From Terebella lapidaria (taxonomy: Eukaryota; Annelida; Polychaeta; Terebellida; Terebellidae), in NCBI GenBank assembly GCA_949152475.1, contig CASCJZ010000001.1, forward strand, positions 1,251,001-1,315,000: DNA of 64,000 nucleotides. The letters are read 5' to 3'. A program made the position numbers and the translations under genes. The notes under the pieces are model-generated. The model ran no database searches. It was not told where the DNA came from and saw only the letters and a program-made list of their open reading frames with translations. This document shows positions 32,501 through 41,700 of this stretch, piece by piece. The first letter of the stretch is position 1; every line of letters starts with the position of its first letter.

Positions 32501-34717
32501 TATTCCTAGCTGACATAGCATACCAAGTATTATCTGCATTGACAAATTTGCCCATATTGCTTGTTTTGGAAACTGATGATTAGCTTCAGTGCCTGCTATT
32601 GATAAATTGGAAGCCAACCTCAAATTCATGGTGGATTGTCAGTATGTTTACCAACATTTCATGGTGGATTGTCAGTATGTTTACCAACATTTCATGGTTG
32701 ATTGTCAGTATGTTTACCAACATTTCATGGTTGATTGTCAATATGTTTACCAACATTTCATGGCTGATTGTCAATATGTTTACCAACATTTCATGGTTGA
32801 TTGTCAGTATGTTTACCAACATTTCATGGTTGATTGTCAGTATGTTTACCAACATTTCATGGTGGATTGTCAGTATGTTTACCAACATTTCATGGCTGAT
32901 TGTCAATATGTTTACCAACATTTCATGGTTGATTGTCAGTATGTTTACCAACATTTCATGGTTGATTGTCAGTGTGTTTACCACATTTCATGGTTGATTG
33001 TCAGTATATTTACCAACATTTCATGGTGGATTGTCAGTATGTTTACCAACATTTCATACACCATTCAGGTTGTGTCTTGGCTCACAAGGGGCACATCAAC
33101 GAAGCCAGAGACATTATCGCCCAAGTCCGCGAGACCACGGCCGATTTCTCCGACGTGTGGCTCAACATCGCTCACATCTACGTGGAGCAGAAACAGTTCG
33201 CTGCTGCGATTCAAATGGTAACTTTGAAAACTCAAGAACATAACATTGAAAAAGTGAAAAAATCAGCGAGAAACAAAAATTAACTTATAGCACATTTGAA
33301 ATATGAATGAGGCTTGCTAAGATACAGACCATTAAGTATTACAGCAATACAGCGACAAGAAACAATATACATGAGGTACAATCCAGCAAAACACCTTATC
33401 AAAAAATTAACTGTCTCTCCACCTACACAGTACGAGAATTGCCTGCGAAAGTTCTACAAGTTCCACAACACGGAGGTGCTGATGTACCTGGCTCGGGCGT
33501 ACTACAAGAGTGGTAACCTGCGGGATTGTAAGCAGACGCTGCTCAAGGCTCGCCACGTCTCCCCCGGTGACACCGTCCTCCTCTACAACATGACCCTCGT
33601 CCAGCAGAAGCTTGCCATGTCAATCCAGAAGGATGAGAAGAGCAACTTGAAGACCGTTCTGGGCGGCGTGGAGGACCTCAAACTGGCACAGAGGTCAGGC
33701 GAACAGTCGAGTAGAGTCCTTGTCTTGCCATACTCTTATATATATACTGAATTCCTGTTGTCAGAGTGATTGGTGTTCAATAAATACTGGTTAATATTCA
33801 TTTGAGGCTTTGATAGGTACAGTCCATTTACATTTGCGTGATGAAATGGAATAGATGGGCTCTATCCAAATCTGGGTCTGCAAAACAAAGCAGTATACAG
33901 TGGTCCCCCTCAGATAAGACCTACCCTTCTGCCACAAAATTAAGGTCTTATCTAAGGGGATGTCTTATTAGAGGGGTTCATTTACATGTTAAAGTCATTC
34001 TAGCGTCACAAGAAAAAGTCTTTCCAGAGGGGGAAGTCTTCCTTGAGGGGGGGTCTTATCTGAGGGGGACCACTGTAGTTCTCATTGCACATAATGACAT
34101 TTGAAGCACATGCTCGTATTGGCATATCATCATGGCTGATATATACAATGTTTGGCTAACCCGTACAGATACTTCAAATACCTGAGTGACCATGGAGATC
34201 GCATGCGGTTTGACCTGGCCCAGGCCGCGGCTCAGGCGAGACAGTGTGGCGATTTACTGAGTCAGGCGCAGTATCACGTCGCTCGCACCCGTAAAATCGA
34301 CGAACAGGAGCGAGAATTGCATCGTAAACAGGAGGAGGAACGTGACGCCATCAAACAGAAACAGCTCCATGAACAGGTGAGTGTTCTCCTGATCAGGACT
34401 TCAGAGTAGTGTTATATATGGAATTCTGGATATCATGTAGTTATATCATGTCCAGTATTGAAGTCAGTTTTGAGACTTAGTGGCATTTCAAAGTGAACTT
34501 TGAAGTCTATGAGTGATATATGAAAATGTAAACGAACTGCATTGTTTGAAAGATTTGTCATAGATCCCTGTTGTGTGGTTTCCAGCAAGAAAAGCAGCAA
34601 CTGGATGAGGAAAAGAAAAAGAGGCATTTGGAGCAGCGAGCCAAGTACATCGAGAAAACCAAGGACATTCTCGTCATCGAGCCGATTGCGGAGAAGAAAA
34701 CACGACGATCGGGCAAG
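17390..34717 (+). CDS. CTR9: CTR9 (PAF1 complex subunit), internal 12 exons
   Basis: Twelve exons: 17390-17509, 17610-17726, 26007-26096, 31008-31136, 31331-31514, 31712-31800, 32003-32188, 32397-32484, 33069-33217, 33431-33693, 34169-34376, 34586-34717. All have AG/GT borders and compatible phases, giving 585 codons without a stop. The product closely matches metazoan CTR9 from a TPR segment ([16 protein letters not shown]) to the Glu/Lys/Gln-rich coiled region ([20 protein letters not shown]). CTR9 is the TPR scaffold of the nuclear PAF1 complex, which couples RNA polymerase II elongation to H2B ubiquitylation and H3 methylation. Roughly the first 300 residues and the acidic C-terminal tail (~1,170 aa in vertebrates) are not in the window. 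Upstream exons are presumed to lie left of position 1. Eight of the eleven introns are 100-600 bp; introns at 17.7-26.0 and 26.1-31.0 kb are inflated by repeats. Confidence 0.93.
17610..17726 (+). CDS. CTR9: CTR9 exon b (TPR), donor inside a tandem array
   Basis: Thirty-nine codons ([20 protein letters not shown] to KFKLAK), phase 0 at both ends. The last ten bases, GTTAGCCAAG, and the donor GTACGT form the first unit of a 12-copy 22-bp repeat. Identical donors therefore follow every 22 bp. Only the first gives an open frame; use of later ones meets a TAG within about two units. Confidence 0.93.
17717..17980 (+). repeat. 22-bp x 12 perfect array of splice donors
   Basis: Twelve identical units, GTTAGCCAAGGTACGTGTAT plus CA, run from the last ten coding bases of a CTR9 exon into the intron. 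Every unit carries AAG|GTACGT, a strong 5' splice site. A degenerate thirteenth start (GTTTACAAAG) follows at 17981. Perfect identity indicates a recent expansion or active homogenisation. Confidence 0.97.
18034..18178 (+). mobile_element. 5' fragment of a HINE-like element
   Basis: An AACGGCCC-TTT-GGGCTGATAAGCT hairpin is followed by ATTGTCGTGGTATTTCGTCC, as at 11545. It breaks off after about 145 bp at GTTTTTC where the next 5' end begins. The sequence just before it (17990-18033, CGTCGTCCGCCACATTATC) is HINE body of another copy. Confidence 0.6.
18179..18332 (+). mobile_element. 5' fragment of a second HINE-like element
   Basis: AGCTTACCTGACC-TAT-GGTCCGATAAAC forms an imperfect hairpin and is followed by a GTCCG-rich stretch. 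It carries about 100 bp of unassigned sequence and stops at the next AGGTTACC end at 18333. The loop change TTT to TAT keeps the stem intact. Confidence 0.55.
18333..19231 (+). mobile_element. HINE-like element, AGGTTACC subfamily, 5' part
   Basis: A hairpin AGGTTACCGGACC-TTT-GGTCTGATAACCT is followed by ATTGGCATGGCGTTGCGTCC. The body has GCACAAAAATGCCTAAAAAT, CGGCCATTTTGAATTTTTGA and TGACCTTGAATTTGACCTTG. No 3' end is seen before the next element starts at 19232. Confidence 0.6.
19232..19527 (+). mobile_element. HINE-like 5' fragment with CCCGATT hairpin
   Basis: TTAGGCATCCCGATTGAAAATCGGGAGGCC folds into a stem (CCCGATT/AATCGGG plus GGC/GCC) at 19234-19262. It is followed by TTATGTTTTTGTCTG, the same layout as other subfamilies but with a different stem sequence. 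The interior resembles 35.9-36.1 kb (TTTGGTTTCCGGA, TAACTC). It is interrupted by the AGGTTACC element at 19528. Confidence 0.5.
19528..21050 (+). mobile_element. HINE-like element, AGGTTACC subfamily, complete ends
   Basis: The 5' hairpin is AGGTTACCGGACC-TTT-GGTCCGATAACCT, followed by a seven-fold GTCC run. The body has two to three repeats of the CGGCCATTTTGAATTTTTGG type with poly-A/poly-T, then a unique segment (about 20680-20990). The 3' end is ACGGTAACCTATCTTAGCC-TTT-GGGCTAA, ending CTAA at 21047-21050 before a long T-run. It sits in the intron after the second CTR9 exon. Confidence 0.65.
21051..22221. other. Intronic DNA with a 73-bp tandem repeat and a palindrome
   Basis: No gene. 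About 21160-21370 holds three imperfect copies (period 73 in the last two) of a CTCTCAGCCAGCCCTGCTCA segment. 21424-21522 is a near-perfect palindrome, listed separately. 22045-22090 holds a duplicated AGTACTCTGAATATTGGCTG. The rest is AT-rich and unremarkable. Confidence 0.6.
21424..21522. repeat. 99-bp GC-rich near-perfect palindrome
   Basis: The left arm begins GATAATGCACAAGGACGAGG and the right arm ends GCGTGCATTATC. The two ~48-base arms match at about 42 of 48 positions around a tiny loop near CCCGAAGGG. The CpG-rich stem contrasts with the AT-rich surroundings. It is likely a fold-back MITE-like element; no TSD could be fixed. Confidence 0.8.
22222..24354 (+). mobile_element. HINE-like AGGTTACC elements, one nested in another, with ~134-bp array
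   Basis: A 5' hairpin at 22222 is followed by a (GTC)n microsatellite (about 22266-22317). The body is interrupted at 22515, in a TTTTT run, by a second identical 5' end. From about 22980 to 24354 at least nine ~134-bp core units follow, with a partial 3' end (GTCCGG) at 23751. The array is cut at 24354 (TTTACAGCT) by a GC-rich segment. No clean 3' terminus is present. Confidence 0.6.
24355..24877. other. GC-rich ~520-bp insert of unknown origin, possibly captured coding DNA
   Basis: It is compositionally unlike its surroundings and studded with CGATCG. Short open stretches look protein-like (a Ser/Asp/Glu-rich [16 protein letters not shown] before a TAA at about 24880), but no long ORF or family motif is seen. 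It begins exactly within the HINE word TTTACAGCT and ends at another element's 5' hairpin. It may be a gene or retroelement fragment captured by a Helitron. Confidence 0.4.
24878..24937 (+). mobile_element. 5' stub of GCATTTC-subfamily element
   Basis: The hairpin GCATTTC-AGC-AGAAATGC (24883-24901) with TTTATGGTTTTGTC matches the 5' end at 35841. It is cut after about 55 bp by the AGCTTACC element. Confidence 0.55.
24938..25992 (+). mobile_element. HINE-like element abutting a CTR9 splice acceptor
   Basis: The 5' hairpin is AGCTTACCGGCCC-ATAA-GGGCCGATAAGCT. The core has five diverged ~134-bp units. A decayed nested 5' end lies at about 25927 (GTTACCGGATC, GATCACCTATTGG). The 3' end is GCCGGTAAGCT plus AGGTCC-CTT-GGGCCT. 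It stops about 14 bp before the CTR9 exon at 26007, so the TTTTGTTTTTGCAG acceptor tract is the insertion flank. Confidence 0.65.
26007..26096 (+). CDS. CTR9: CTR9 exon c
   Basis: Thirty codons ([20 protein letters not shown] to MSDIQ), phase 0 at both ends, donor GTAAGC. The acceptor tract directly follows a HINE-like 3' end, so the branch point must lie inside the mobile element. Confidence 0.93.
26396..29083. repeat. 35-bp minisatellite, about 77 units, in a CTR9 intron
   Basis: The unit combines CAGGCCAGCATACACCTGTA and ATGTACATATATACA (35 bp). Variants CCACC, CCTGC, CAGACC and a 33-bp form (CAGGCAGC) are scattered and clustered. No frame of the minus strand contains a stop within the unit, so long spurious ORFs arise because 35 rotates the frame. 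It lies between CTR9 exons c and d; the 26097-26395 stretch before it holds nothing recognisable. Confidence 0.97.
29160..30593 (+). mobile_element. Complete HINE-like element, AGGTTACC subfamily
   Basis: The 5' hairpin AGGTTACCGGACC-TTT-GGTCCGATAACCT is followed by a (GTC)n run at 29214-29254. The body has AAATGGCGGCCGTTTTCGTC, then about six ~134-bp units. The 3' end is GTCCGGTAACC plus TTAGCCC-TT-GGGCTAA, ending at 30593. TTTTTA flanks both sides, consistent with insertion into a T-run. It lies in the same CTR9 intron as the 35-bp array. Confidence 0.7.
31008..31136 (+). CDS. CTR9: CTR9 exon d
   Basis: Forty-three codons ([20 protein letters not shown] to GELQKAK), phase 0 at both ends, acceptor TGTCAG, donor GTACTT. 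TPR helices with strong CTR9 identity. Confidence 0.94.
31331..31514 (+). CDS. CTR9: CTR9 exon e
   Basis: Encodes [20 protein letters not shown] and [14 protein letters not shown], ending in phase 1 with donor GTGAGA. The CTR9 TPR pattern is conserved. The preceding intron is about 190 bp. Confidence 0.94.
31712..31800 (+). CDS. CTR9: CTR9 exon f
   Basis: Starts by completing the Cys codon of the previous exon, then [20 protein letters not shown] and FKEALQINQ. Ends in phase 0 at donor GTCAGT. Confidence 0.94.
32003..32188 (+). CDS. CTR9: CTR9 exon g
   Basis: Sixty-two codons, [20 protein letters not shown] to HHPMRDKEK, phase 0 at both ends. Highly characteristic CTR9 sequence. Confidence 0.95.
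32397..32484 (+). CDS. CTR9: CTR9 exon h
   Basis: Encodes [20 protein letters not shown] and HNMWAANGI, ending in phase 1 at donor GTATGT. The next exon is separated by an intron mostly made of a 33-bp minisatellite. Confidence 0.93.
32626..33064. repeat. 33-bp minisatellite, about 13 units, running up to a CTR9 acceptor
   Basis: The unit combines CATTTCATGGTTGATTGTCA and GTATGTTTACCAA (33 bp), with GGT/GTT/GCT and CAG/CAA variants. It fills the intron from 32626 and ends in the acceptor itself: the last partial unit CATTTCATACACCATTCAG supplies the 3' splice site at 33068. Without it the intron would be about 145 bp. The open frames on both strands are a consequence of 33 being 3 x 11. Confidence 0.96.
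33069..33217 (+). CDS. CTR9: CTR9 exon i
   Basis: Completes a Gly codon, then [20 protein letters not shown] and [20 protein letters not shown]. Ends in phase 0. Its branch-point and pyrimidine-tract region falls in the 33-bp array. Confidence 0.94.
33431..33693 (+). CDS. CTR9: CTR9 exon j
   Basis: Encodes [40 protein letters not shown] and [20 protein letters not shown]. Ends in phase 2 at donor GTCAGG. Strong CTR9 match. Confidence 0.94.
33898..34075. mobile_element. 178-bp MITE with perfect 24-bp TIRs and TA target duplication (pogo/Tc1-like)
   Basis: The left end CAGTGGTCCCCCTCAGATAA is repeated in inverted orientation at the right end (TTATCTGAGGGGGACCACTG); the perfect identity extends over 24 bp. 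TA flanks both sides (33896-33897, 34076-34077). CAGT ends and a TA duplication are typical of Tc1/mariner-pogo-Tigger derivatives. It lies in the intron between CTR9 exons j and k and has no coding capacity. Confidence 0.9.
34169..34376 (+). CDS. CTR9: CTR9 exon k
   Basis: Completes an Arg codon, then [40 protein letters not shown] and a charged [16 protein letters not shown] coil. Phase 0 at its end, donor GTGAGT. Confidence 0.94.
34586..34717 (+). CDS. CTR9: CTR9 exon l (last recognised)
   Basis: Forty-four codons from [20 protein letters not shown] to KKTRRSGK, phase 0 at both ends. This is the end of the coiled region. The acidic Ser-rich tail that normally follows in CTR9 is not found downstream. 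Confidence 0.92.
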
Positions 34718-35099
34718 GTTGGTCAAATAATCTGTCATGAATGTCATGCTAAAAGTTGATACGGCAGAAATTGATGGTAGTTGTAAAAATGGTCATATTA
34801 TGAAATAAGCTAAAGGAGGACTTCCTATCGAATTCAAACGCAATTTGGTAACATATGAGTTTCACGCACATGGAGTATTCATTCAGATGACTTCAAAATC
34901 GAAGAGATCATATGTTTATTTTATACATCACCAACCTAAACTACTACATGCTCCTTTTCGATCCTTTGGATCGTTCTGGGTAGAAATTCGCGTACTGAAA
35001 GCAAGGCACGATCGTCTGCCTGCATGACTCGAGCGCTCCTTCTGCCGCCAAAAACCGCTGCGCAGAAGCTTCGCTTTTCTGTCCTAAAATGAAAACATA
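34718..35099. other. Intergenic/intronic DNA with no feature seen
   Basis: No CTR9 tail exon, no repeat with defined ends. About 34990-35090 is GC-richer (CACGATCGTCTGCCTGCATG). Then HINE core begins abruptly at about 35105. Confidence 0.4.
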
Positions 35100-35442
35100 G
35101 GCCCAAGAGACCTGTAGCTTAAATTTGACCTTTGACCTCATTTTCAAGGTCAGAGCACAAAATGGCTGATATCTCACTTATTATCAACTTTACAGCTTAG
35201 GAATCCATAGTGAACATGGAAATGATATATGCTGAATATTTTGGGGACCTTGAGTTTGACTTTTGACCTCATTCACAATTTCAAAAGAACACTACTACAA
35301 ACTGGCCAAACTACAAATGATATATGCTGAATATTCTCATGACCTCGAATTGACCGATGACCTTATTTTCAAGGCCATGGGACAAAAGGCTAATATCTGA
35401 AATACTTGTCCGGTAACCTTCCTTAGCCCTTGGGCTAATTTT
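35100..35442 (+). mobile_element. 3' remnant of a HINE-like element
   Basis: Two to three diverged ~134-bp units are followed by GTCCGGTAACC and TTAGCCC-TT-GGGCTAA ending near 35440. The 5' part is missing. It lies exactly where the exons change from CTR9 to a different protein. Confidence 0.65.
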
Positions 35443-35549
35443 TAATTTTTTTGAATAAAACTCAGGTTATTTTTGTGACAAACTGAAATAGGATTGCATC
35501 AAATAATAGACTAAATGACTGGACACACTTGGATTATTTTCATGAACAG

Positions 35550-35787
35550 AACAAAAAAACAGTGGAACAGAAGTCGGGGAAACCAATGGCAGTCAAGTCC
35601 AAGTTTGCAGACTCCAGAGCAAGGATGAAGCAGAAAAAGAATCTAGAAGAGACCTCAGAACCGGTACCAGAATCTGAAGTCAAGGCTGATGTTCCAGAAG
35701 TCAGCGAGTCAGAGCAAACCAAGACGTTTGACGCCGTGTTCTCCCAAGTCAACAGCCTTGTGTCTGGAACTAGCTTCCACTGTGAAG
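35550..35787 (+). CDS. Unidentified gene, exon 1 in window
   Basis: Acceptor ATGAACAG, then NKKTVEQKSGKPMAVKSKFA, SRARMKQKKNLEE and an acidic Ser/Val/Glu stretch ending SLVSGTSFHCE plus one base (phase 1, donor GTTTGC). The start of the protein lies upstream and was not found. Confidence 0.6.
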
Positions 35788-38700
35788 GTTTGCTTGTCGT
35801 GTAAAAGAGTTACTTTTGTGGGCCACGAATTTAGAATTAAGGCATTTCAGCAGAAATGCCTTCATGGTTTTAGCAGAATTTTTTTTTTTTTTCGCCCTTT
35901 TGGTTTCCGGACGGTAACTTTAGATTGCCTTGATCGATCCTTGTCAAATTTTCACCACTAGTCAGAAATGATATGTGGAAGAACCCTATTCTTTTTGAGC
36001 CGGCTCCGAGGTCCGTGAGGTCAGTGAGGATGAAATCAAGGTTTTTGGTTTCCGGACGATAACTCGAAAAATATTCAGGCAATAAATGCAGAACTCTGCA
36101 TGGAGGTTCATATAACACCACAATACACTATTGATTTTGGGATCAATCCATCAAACGACCTTTGACCTAGAGGTCAAAATAATTTTTTGCTGATTTATCC
36201 TTGAGGCTTCCTGCATATCTCAGAAATGGTGCGTCGTAGAGTGAAACGGACGTTATTTTCGGACTCATCGCTCTAGACAAACATGTCTTTGGGTTTTTTT
36301 TTTTTTTTTATTCGACTCCGAGGTCCGTGAGGATGAAATCAAGGCCGATTTTGAGACTTGGTTTCCGGACGATAACTCGAAAAATATTCAGGCAATAGAT
36401 GCAGAACTTTGCATGGAGGTTTATATACCACCAGGGAAGAACCCTATTGATGTTGGGATTGATCCGTCAAACAACCTGCATATTTCGTTTTCGTCGATAT
36501 CTCGGAAACGGTGCGTCGTAGAGCGAAACAGACGTTATTTTCAGACTCGTCGACCTAGACAAACATGCTAAGGGGTATTATGGATGAATTTTGACCTTGA
36601 CCCGAAATTTTTTTGCCGAGTCGGCATTTTTTGTTTTCGGCGATATCTCGGATATTGATATCTTTGTCGCTCTAGACAAACATGTCTATGGTTTGTTAGG
36701 GATGAACTTTGACCTTGACCTGAAATTATTTTGTCGTAGAGCCCATGGTAAACATATTATAAATATTATAAATTAGTCTTAACACCGAAATGCCTCCAAG
36801 GCATCTTTAGGCCTTGACGTTTAGTTGAGTTTATATCCACGGATATCAGTTCTGCATACTGAAATAAAATGTTTATTGATTGTGTCAAAATATTGTGGTG
36901 TATGCGCTATACACATATATACATATACATCCTTTCAGCTAGCAGTCCCCTACGACAACCAGAGGACCGTGCCCGATGCAGCAGTTTGTTTATGTCGGCC
37001 GTGAAAAACTCCATGGCCAAGCCATCGCTGGAGAGCAGTCCCGCAATGAGGGGGCCTGGTCCCGCCACCGCCAAGAACCTTGACACCGCCTTCGCTGAAG
37101 CACTCCAGCCAGAAAAGTCGACGGACGCTGCGCCAGCAAGCACAGAAACTGAAGCATTTAACGAACAGTCAACTGTCACGATATCGCAAACTTCCACCAT
37201 TGACAGGCCTTCAGTGCCCGTCTTACCTGAGCCTGTGGACTTGATGAGAAAGTTCGCATCGAAAAACCTGTGTAGTCCTGCAGTGGGCCCACTGGAGCAG
37301 GGTCTGAGTGACACAGGACTTCTCAACCCCCTCGTAAATACCGGCAATTTGGAGAATGTTATCAGTATGCAGGACACACCGAGTCAGGTTGGTTCTATCT
37401 TTATAGTATACTCCCTGCATTAATATTCGAATACCAGGAGAAAAGGCAATATAAATTTCAGGACTTTTTTGGAAATATTCATGAAAAAAAAAAACTGACC
37501 CGAAGAACCTCAAAGATTTTATTTATGATAAATTGTAGAATTGTTTATTGTCCAGTCGACAGGTGTTTTATCATCCCTCGGCCAGCAGCCGAGTTTTTTC
37601 ACTCCTGACGATTCAGTTGTCCACACTCCAAAGCGACAAAGACTGGAATTCAGGTACATTTGTATGAATTTTCTAAAACTCCTCGCACAAATAAATGCAG
37701 ACACATGAATTTCTGATTTTTATGAGAATAATGAGAAAAATATGTTTTTGTATAAACATAACCATGATTACGACATCACAATTTTCATGCGAAACTGCAT
37801 GTAGAAATTTTCTGTGTTATATTCCAACAGAGATTCCACACGGACGCTAACATACCCAGAGCCATCATTGTTTAGCCCCGCAAGACAGCTGGAGACAGGT
37901 TGCCTGGTTAGCTCAGTTCGTATGTGGGCTGACTTCTCACCAATGCAGTCGGTTTAGGCGCGGGTTCGATCCCCGGCCTCGGCAGTATGTGAGGTGGTAT
38001 GTGGTCGCCAAACCGGGCAAGTGGGTTTTCACCAGGTTCTCTGGTTTCCTCCCACACTAATGACCACCCTTACGCCAAGATCCGATCCAACAAGAGATGT
38101 TAATATAAGCTGATGCTTGTTCATCAATTGTTGTAAAATAAATGAAAAAAAAAAAGACAGCTGGACCCTAACAGTGAACCGATGCCGCTTGATTCACCTG
38201 TCCCAGTGGAACCAAGTACCTGATGGGCAAACCCTCGGGACTCCTAGGTACAGTCACTGGAACCAAGTACCTGATGGGTGAACCCTCAGGACTCCCAGGT
38301 ACAGTCACTGGAACCAAGTACCTGATGGGTGAACCCTGAGGACTCCCAGGTACAGTCACTGGAACCAAGTACCTGATGGGTGAACCCTGAGGACTCCCAG
38401 GTACAGTCACTAGAACCAAGTACCTGATGGGTGAACCCTCAGGACTCCCAGGTACAGTCACTGGAACCAAGTACCTGATGGGTGAACCCTCAGGACTCCC
38501 AGGTACAGTCACTGGAACCAAGTACCTGATGGGTGAACCCTCAGGACTCCCAGGTACAGTCACTGGAACCAAGTACCTGATGGGTGAACCCTCAGGACTC
38601 CCAGGTACAGTCACTGGAACCAAGTACCTGATGGGTGAACCCTCAGGACTCCCAGGTACAGTCACTGGAACCAAGTACCTGATGGGTGAACCCTCAGGAC

Positions 38701-41700
38701 TCCCAGGTACAGTCACTGGAACCAAGTACCTGATGGGTGAACCCTCAGGACTCCCAGGTACAGTCACTAGAACCAAGTACCTGATGGGCGAACCCTCAGG
38801 ACTCCCGGGTACAGTCACTAGAACCAAGTACCTGATGGGTGAACCCTCAGGACTCCCAGGTACAGTCACTAGAACCAAGTACCTGATGGGTGAACCCTCA
38901 GGACTCCCAGGTACAGTCACTGGAACCAAGTACCTGATGGGTGAACCCTCAGGACTCCCAGGTACAGTCACTGGAACCAAGTACCTGATGGGTGAACCCT
39001 CAGGACTCCCAGGTACAGTCACTGGAACCAAGTACCTGATGGGTGAACCCTCAGGACTCCCAGGTACAGTCACTGGAACCAAGTACCTGATGGGTGAACC
39101 CTGAGGACTCCCAGGTACAGTCACTGGAACCAAGTACCTGATGGGTGAACCCTCAGGACTCCCAGGTACAGTCACTGGAACCAAGTACCTGATGGGTGAA
39201 CCCTCAGGACTCCCTGGTACAGTCACTGGAACCAAGTACCTGATGGGTGAACCCTCAGGACTCCCAGTTACAGTCACTGGAACCAAGTACCTGATGGGTG
39301 AACCCTCAGGACTCTCAGGTACAGTCACTGGAACCAAGTACCTGATGGGTGAACCCTCAGGACTCCCAGGTACAGTCACTGGAACCAAGTACCTGATGGG
39401 TGAACCCTCAGGACTCCCAGGTACAGTCACTGGAACCAAGTACCTGATGGGTGAACCCTCAGGACTCCCAGGTACAGTCACTGGAACCAAGTACCTGATG
39501 GGTGAACCCTCAGGACTCCCAGGTACAGTCACTGGAACCAAGTACCTGATGGGTGAACCCTCAGGACTCCCGGGTACAGTCACTGGGACCAAGTACCTGA
39601 TGGGTGAACCCTCAGGACTCCCAGGTACAGTCACTGGAACCAAGTACCTGATGGGTGAACCCTCAGGACTCCCAGGTACAGTCACTAGAACCAAGTACCT
39701 GATGGGTGAACCCTCAGGACTCCAGGTACAGTCACTGGAACCAAGTACCTGATGGGTGAACCCTCAGGACTCACAGGTACAGTCACTAGAACCAAGTACC
39801 TGATGGGTGAACCCTCAGGACTCCCAGGTACAGTCACTGGAACCAAGTACCTGATGGGTGAACCCTCAGGACTCCCAGGTACAGTCACTGGAACCAAGTA
39901 CCTGATGGGTGAACCCTCAGGACTCCCAGGTACAGTCACTGGAACCAAGTACCTGATGGGTGAACCCTCAGGACTCCCAGGTACAGTCACTGGAACCAAG
40001 TACCTGATGGGTGAACCCTCAGGACTCCCAGGTACAGTCACTAGAACCAAGTACCTGATGGGTGAACCCTCAGGACTCCCTGGTACAGTCACTAGAACCA
40101 AGTACCTGATGGGTGAACCCTCAGGACTCCCAGGTACAGTCACTGGAACCAAGTACCTGATGGGTGAACCCTCAGGACTCCCTGGTACAGTCACTAGAAC
40201 CAAGTACCTGATGGGTGAACCCTCAGGACTCCCTGGTACAGTCACTAGAACCAAGTACCTGATGGGTGAACCCTCAGGACTCCCAGGTACAGTCACTGGA
40301 ACCAAGTACCTGATGGGTGAACCCTCAGGACTCCCAGGTACAGTCACTGGAACCAAGTACCTGATGGGTGAACCCTCAGGACTCCCTGGTACAGTCACTG
40401 GAACCAAGTACCTGATGGGTGAACCCTCAGGACTCCCAGGTACAGTCACTAGAACCAAGTACCTGATGGGTGAACCCTCAGGACTCCCAGGTACAGTCAC
40501 TGGAACCAAGTACCTGGTGGGTGAACCCTCAGGACTCCCAGGTACAGTCACTGGAACCAAGTACCTGATGGGTGAACCCTCAGGACTCCCAGGTACAGTC
40601 ACTGGGACCAAGTACCTGATGGGTGAACCCTCAGGACTCCCTGGTACAGTCACTAGAACCAAGCACCTGATGGGTGAACCCTCAGGACTCCCTGGTACAG
40701 TCACTAGAACCAAGTACCTGATGGGTGAACCCTCAGGACTCCCAGGTACAGTCACTGGAGCCAAGTACCTGATGGGTGAACCCTCAGGACTCCCAGGTAC
40801 AGTCACTAGAACCAAGTACCTGATGGGTGAACCCTCAGGACTCCCAGGTACAGTCACTGGAACCAAGTACCTGATGGGCGAACCCTCAGGACTCCCAGGT
40901 ACAGTCACTGGAACCAAGTACCTGATGGGTGAACCCTCAGGACTCCCAGGTACAGTCACTGGAACCAAGTATCTGATGGGTGAACCCTCAGGACTCCCAG
41001 GTACAGTCACTGGAACCAAGTACCTGATGGGTGAACCTTCAGGACTCCCAGGTACAGTCACTGGGACCAAGTACCTGATGGGTGAACGCTCAGGACTCAC
41101 AGGTACAGTCACTAGAACCAAGTACCTGATGGGCGAACCCTCAGGACTCCCAGGTACAGTCACTGGAACCAAGTACCTGATGGGCGAACCCTCAGGACTC
41201 CCAGGTACAGTCACTGGAACCAAGTACCTGATGGGTGAACCCTCAGGACTCCCAGGTACAGTCACTGGAACCAAGTACCTGATGGGTGAACCCTCAGGAC
41301 TCCCAGGTACAGTCACTGGGACCAAGTACCTGATGGGCGAACCCTCAGGACTCCCAGGTACAGTCACTGGGACCAAGTACCTGATGGGTGAACCCTCAGG
41401 ACTCCCAGGTACAGTCACTGGAACCAAGTACCTGATGGGTAAACCCTCAGGACTCCCAGGTACAGTCACTAGAACCAAGTACCTGATGGGTTAACCCTCA
41501 GGACTCCCAGGTACAGTCACTGGAACCAAGTACCTGATGGGTGAACCCTCAGGACTCCCAGGTACAGTCACTAGAACCAAGTACCTGATGGGTGAACCCT
41601 CAGGACTCCCAGGTACAGTCACTGGAACCAAGTACCTGATGGGTGAACCCTCAGGACTCCCAGGTACAGTCACTGGAACCAAGTACCTGATTAGTGAACC

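Noticed and set aside
37899..37985. tRNA gene
   Set aside because: A and B boxes are present but no acceptor/anticodon fold is convincing. The poly-A tail and 12-bp duplication show a SINE.
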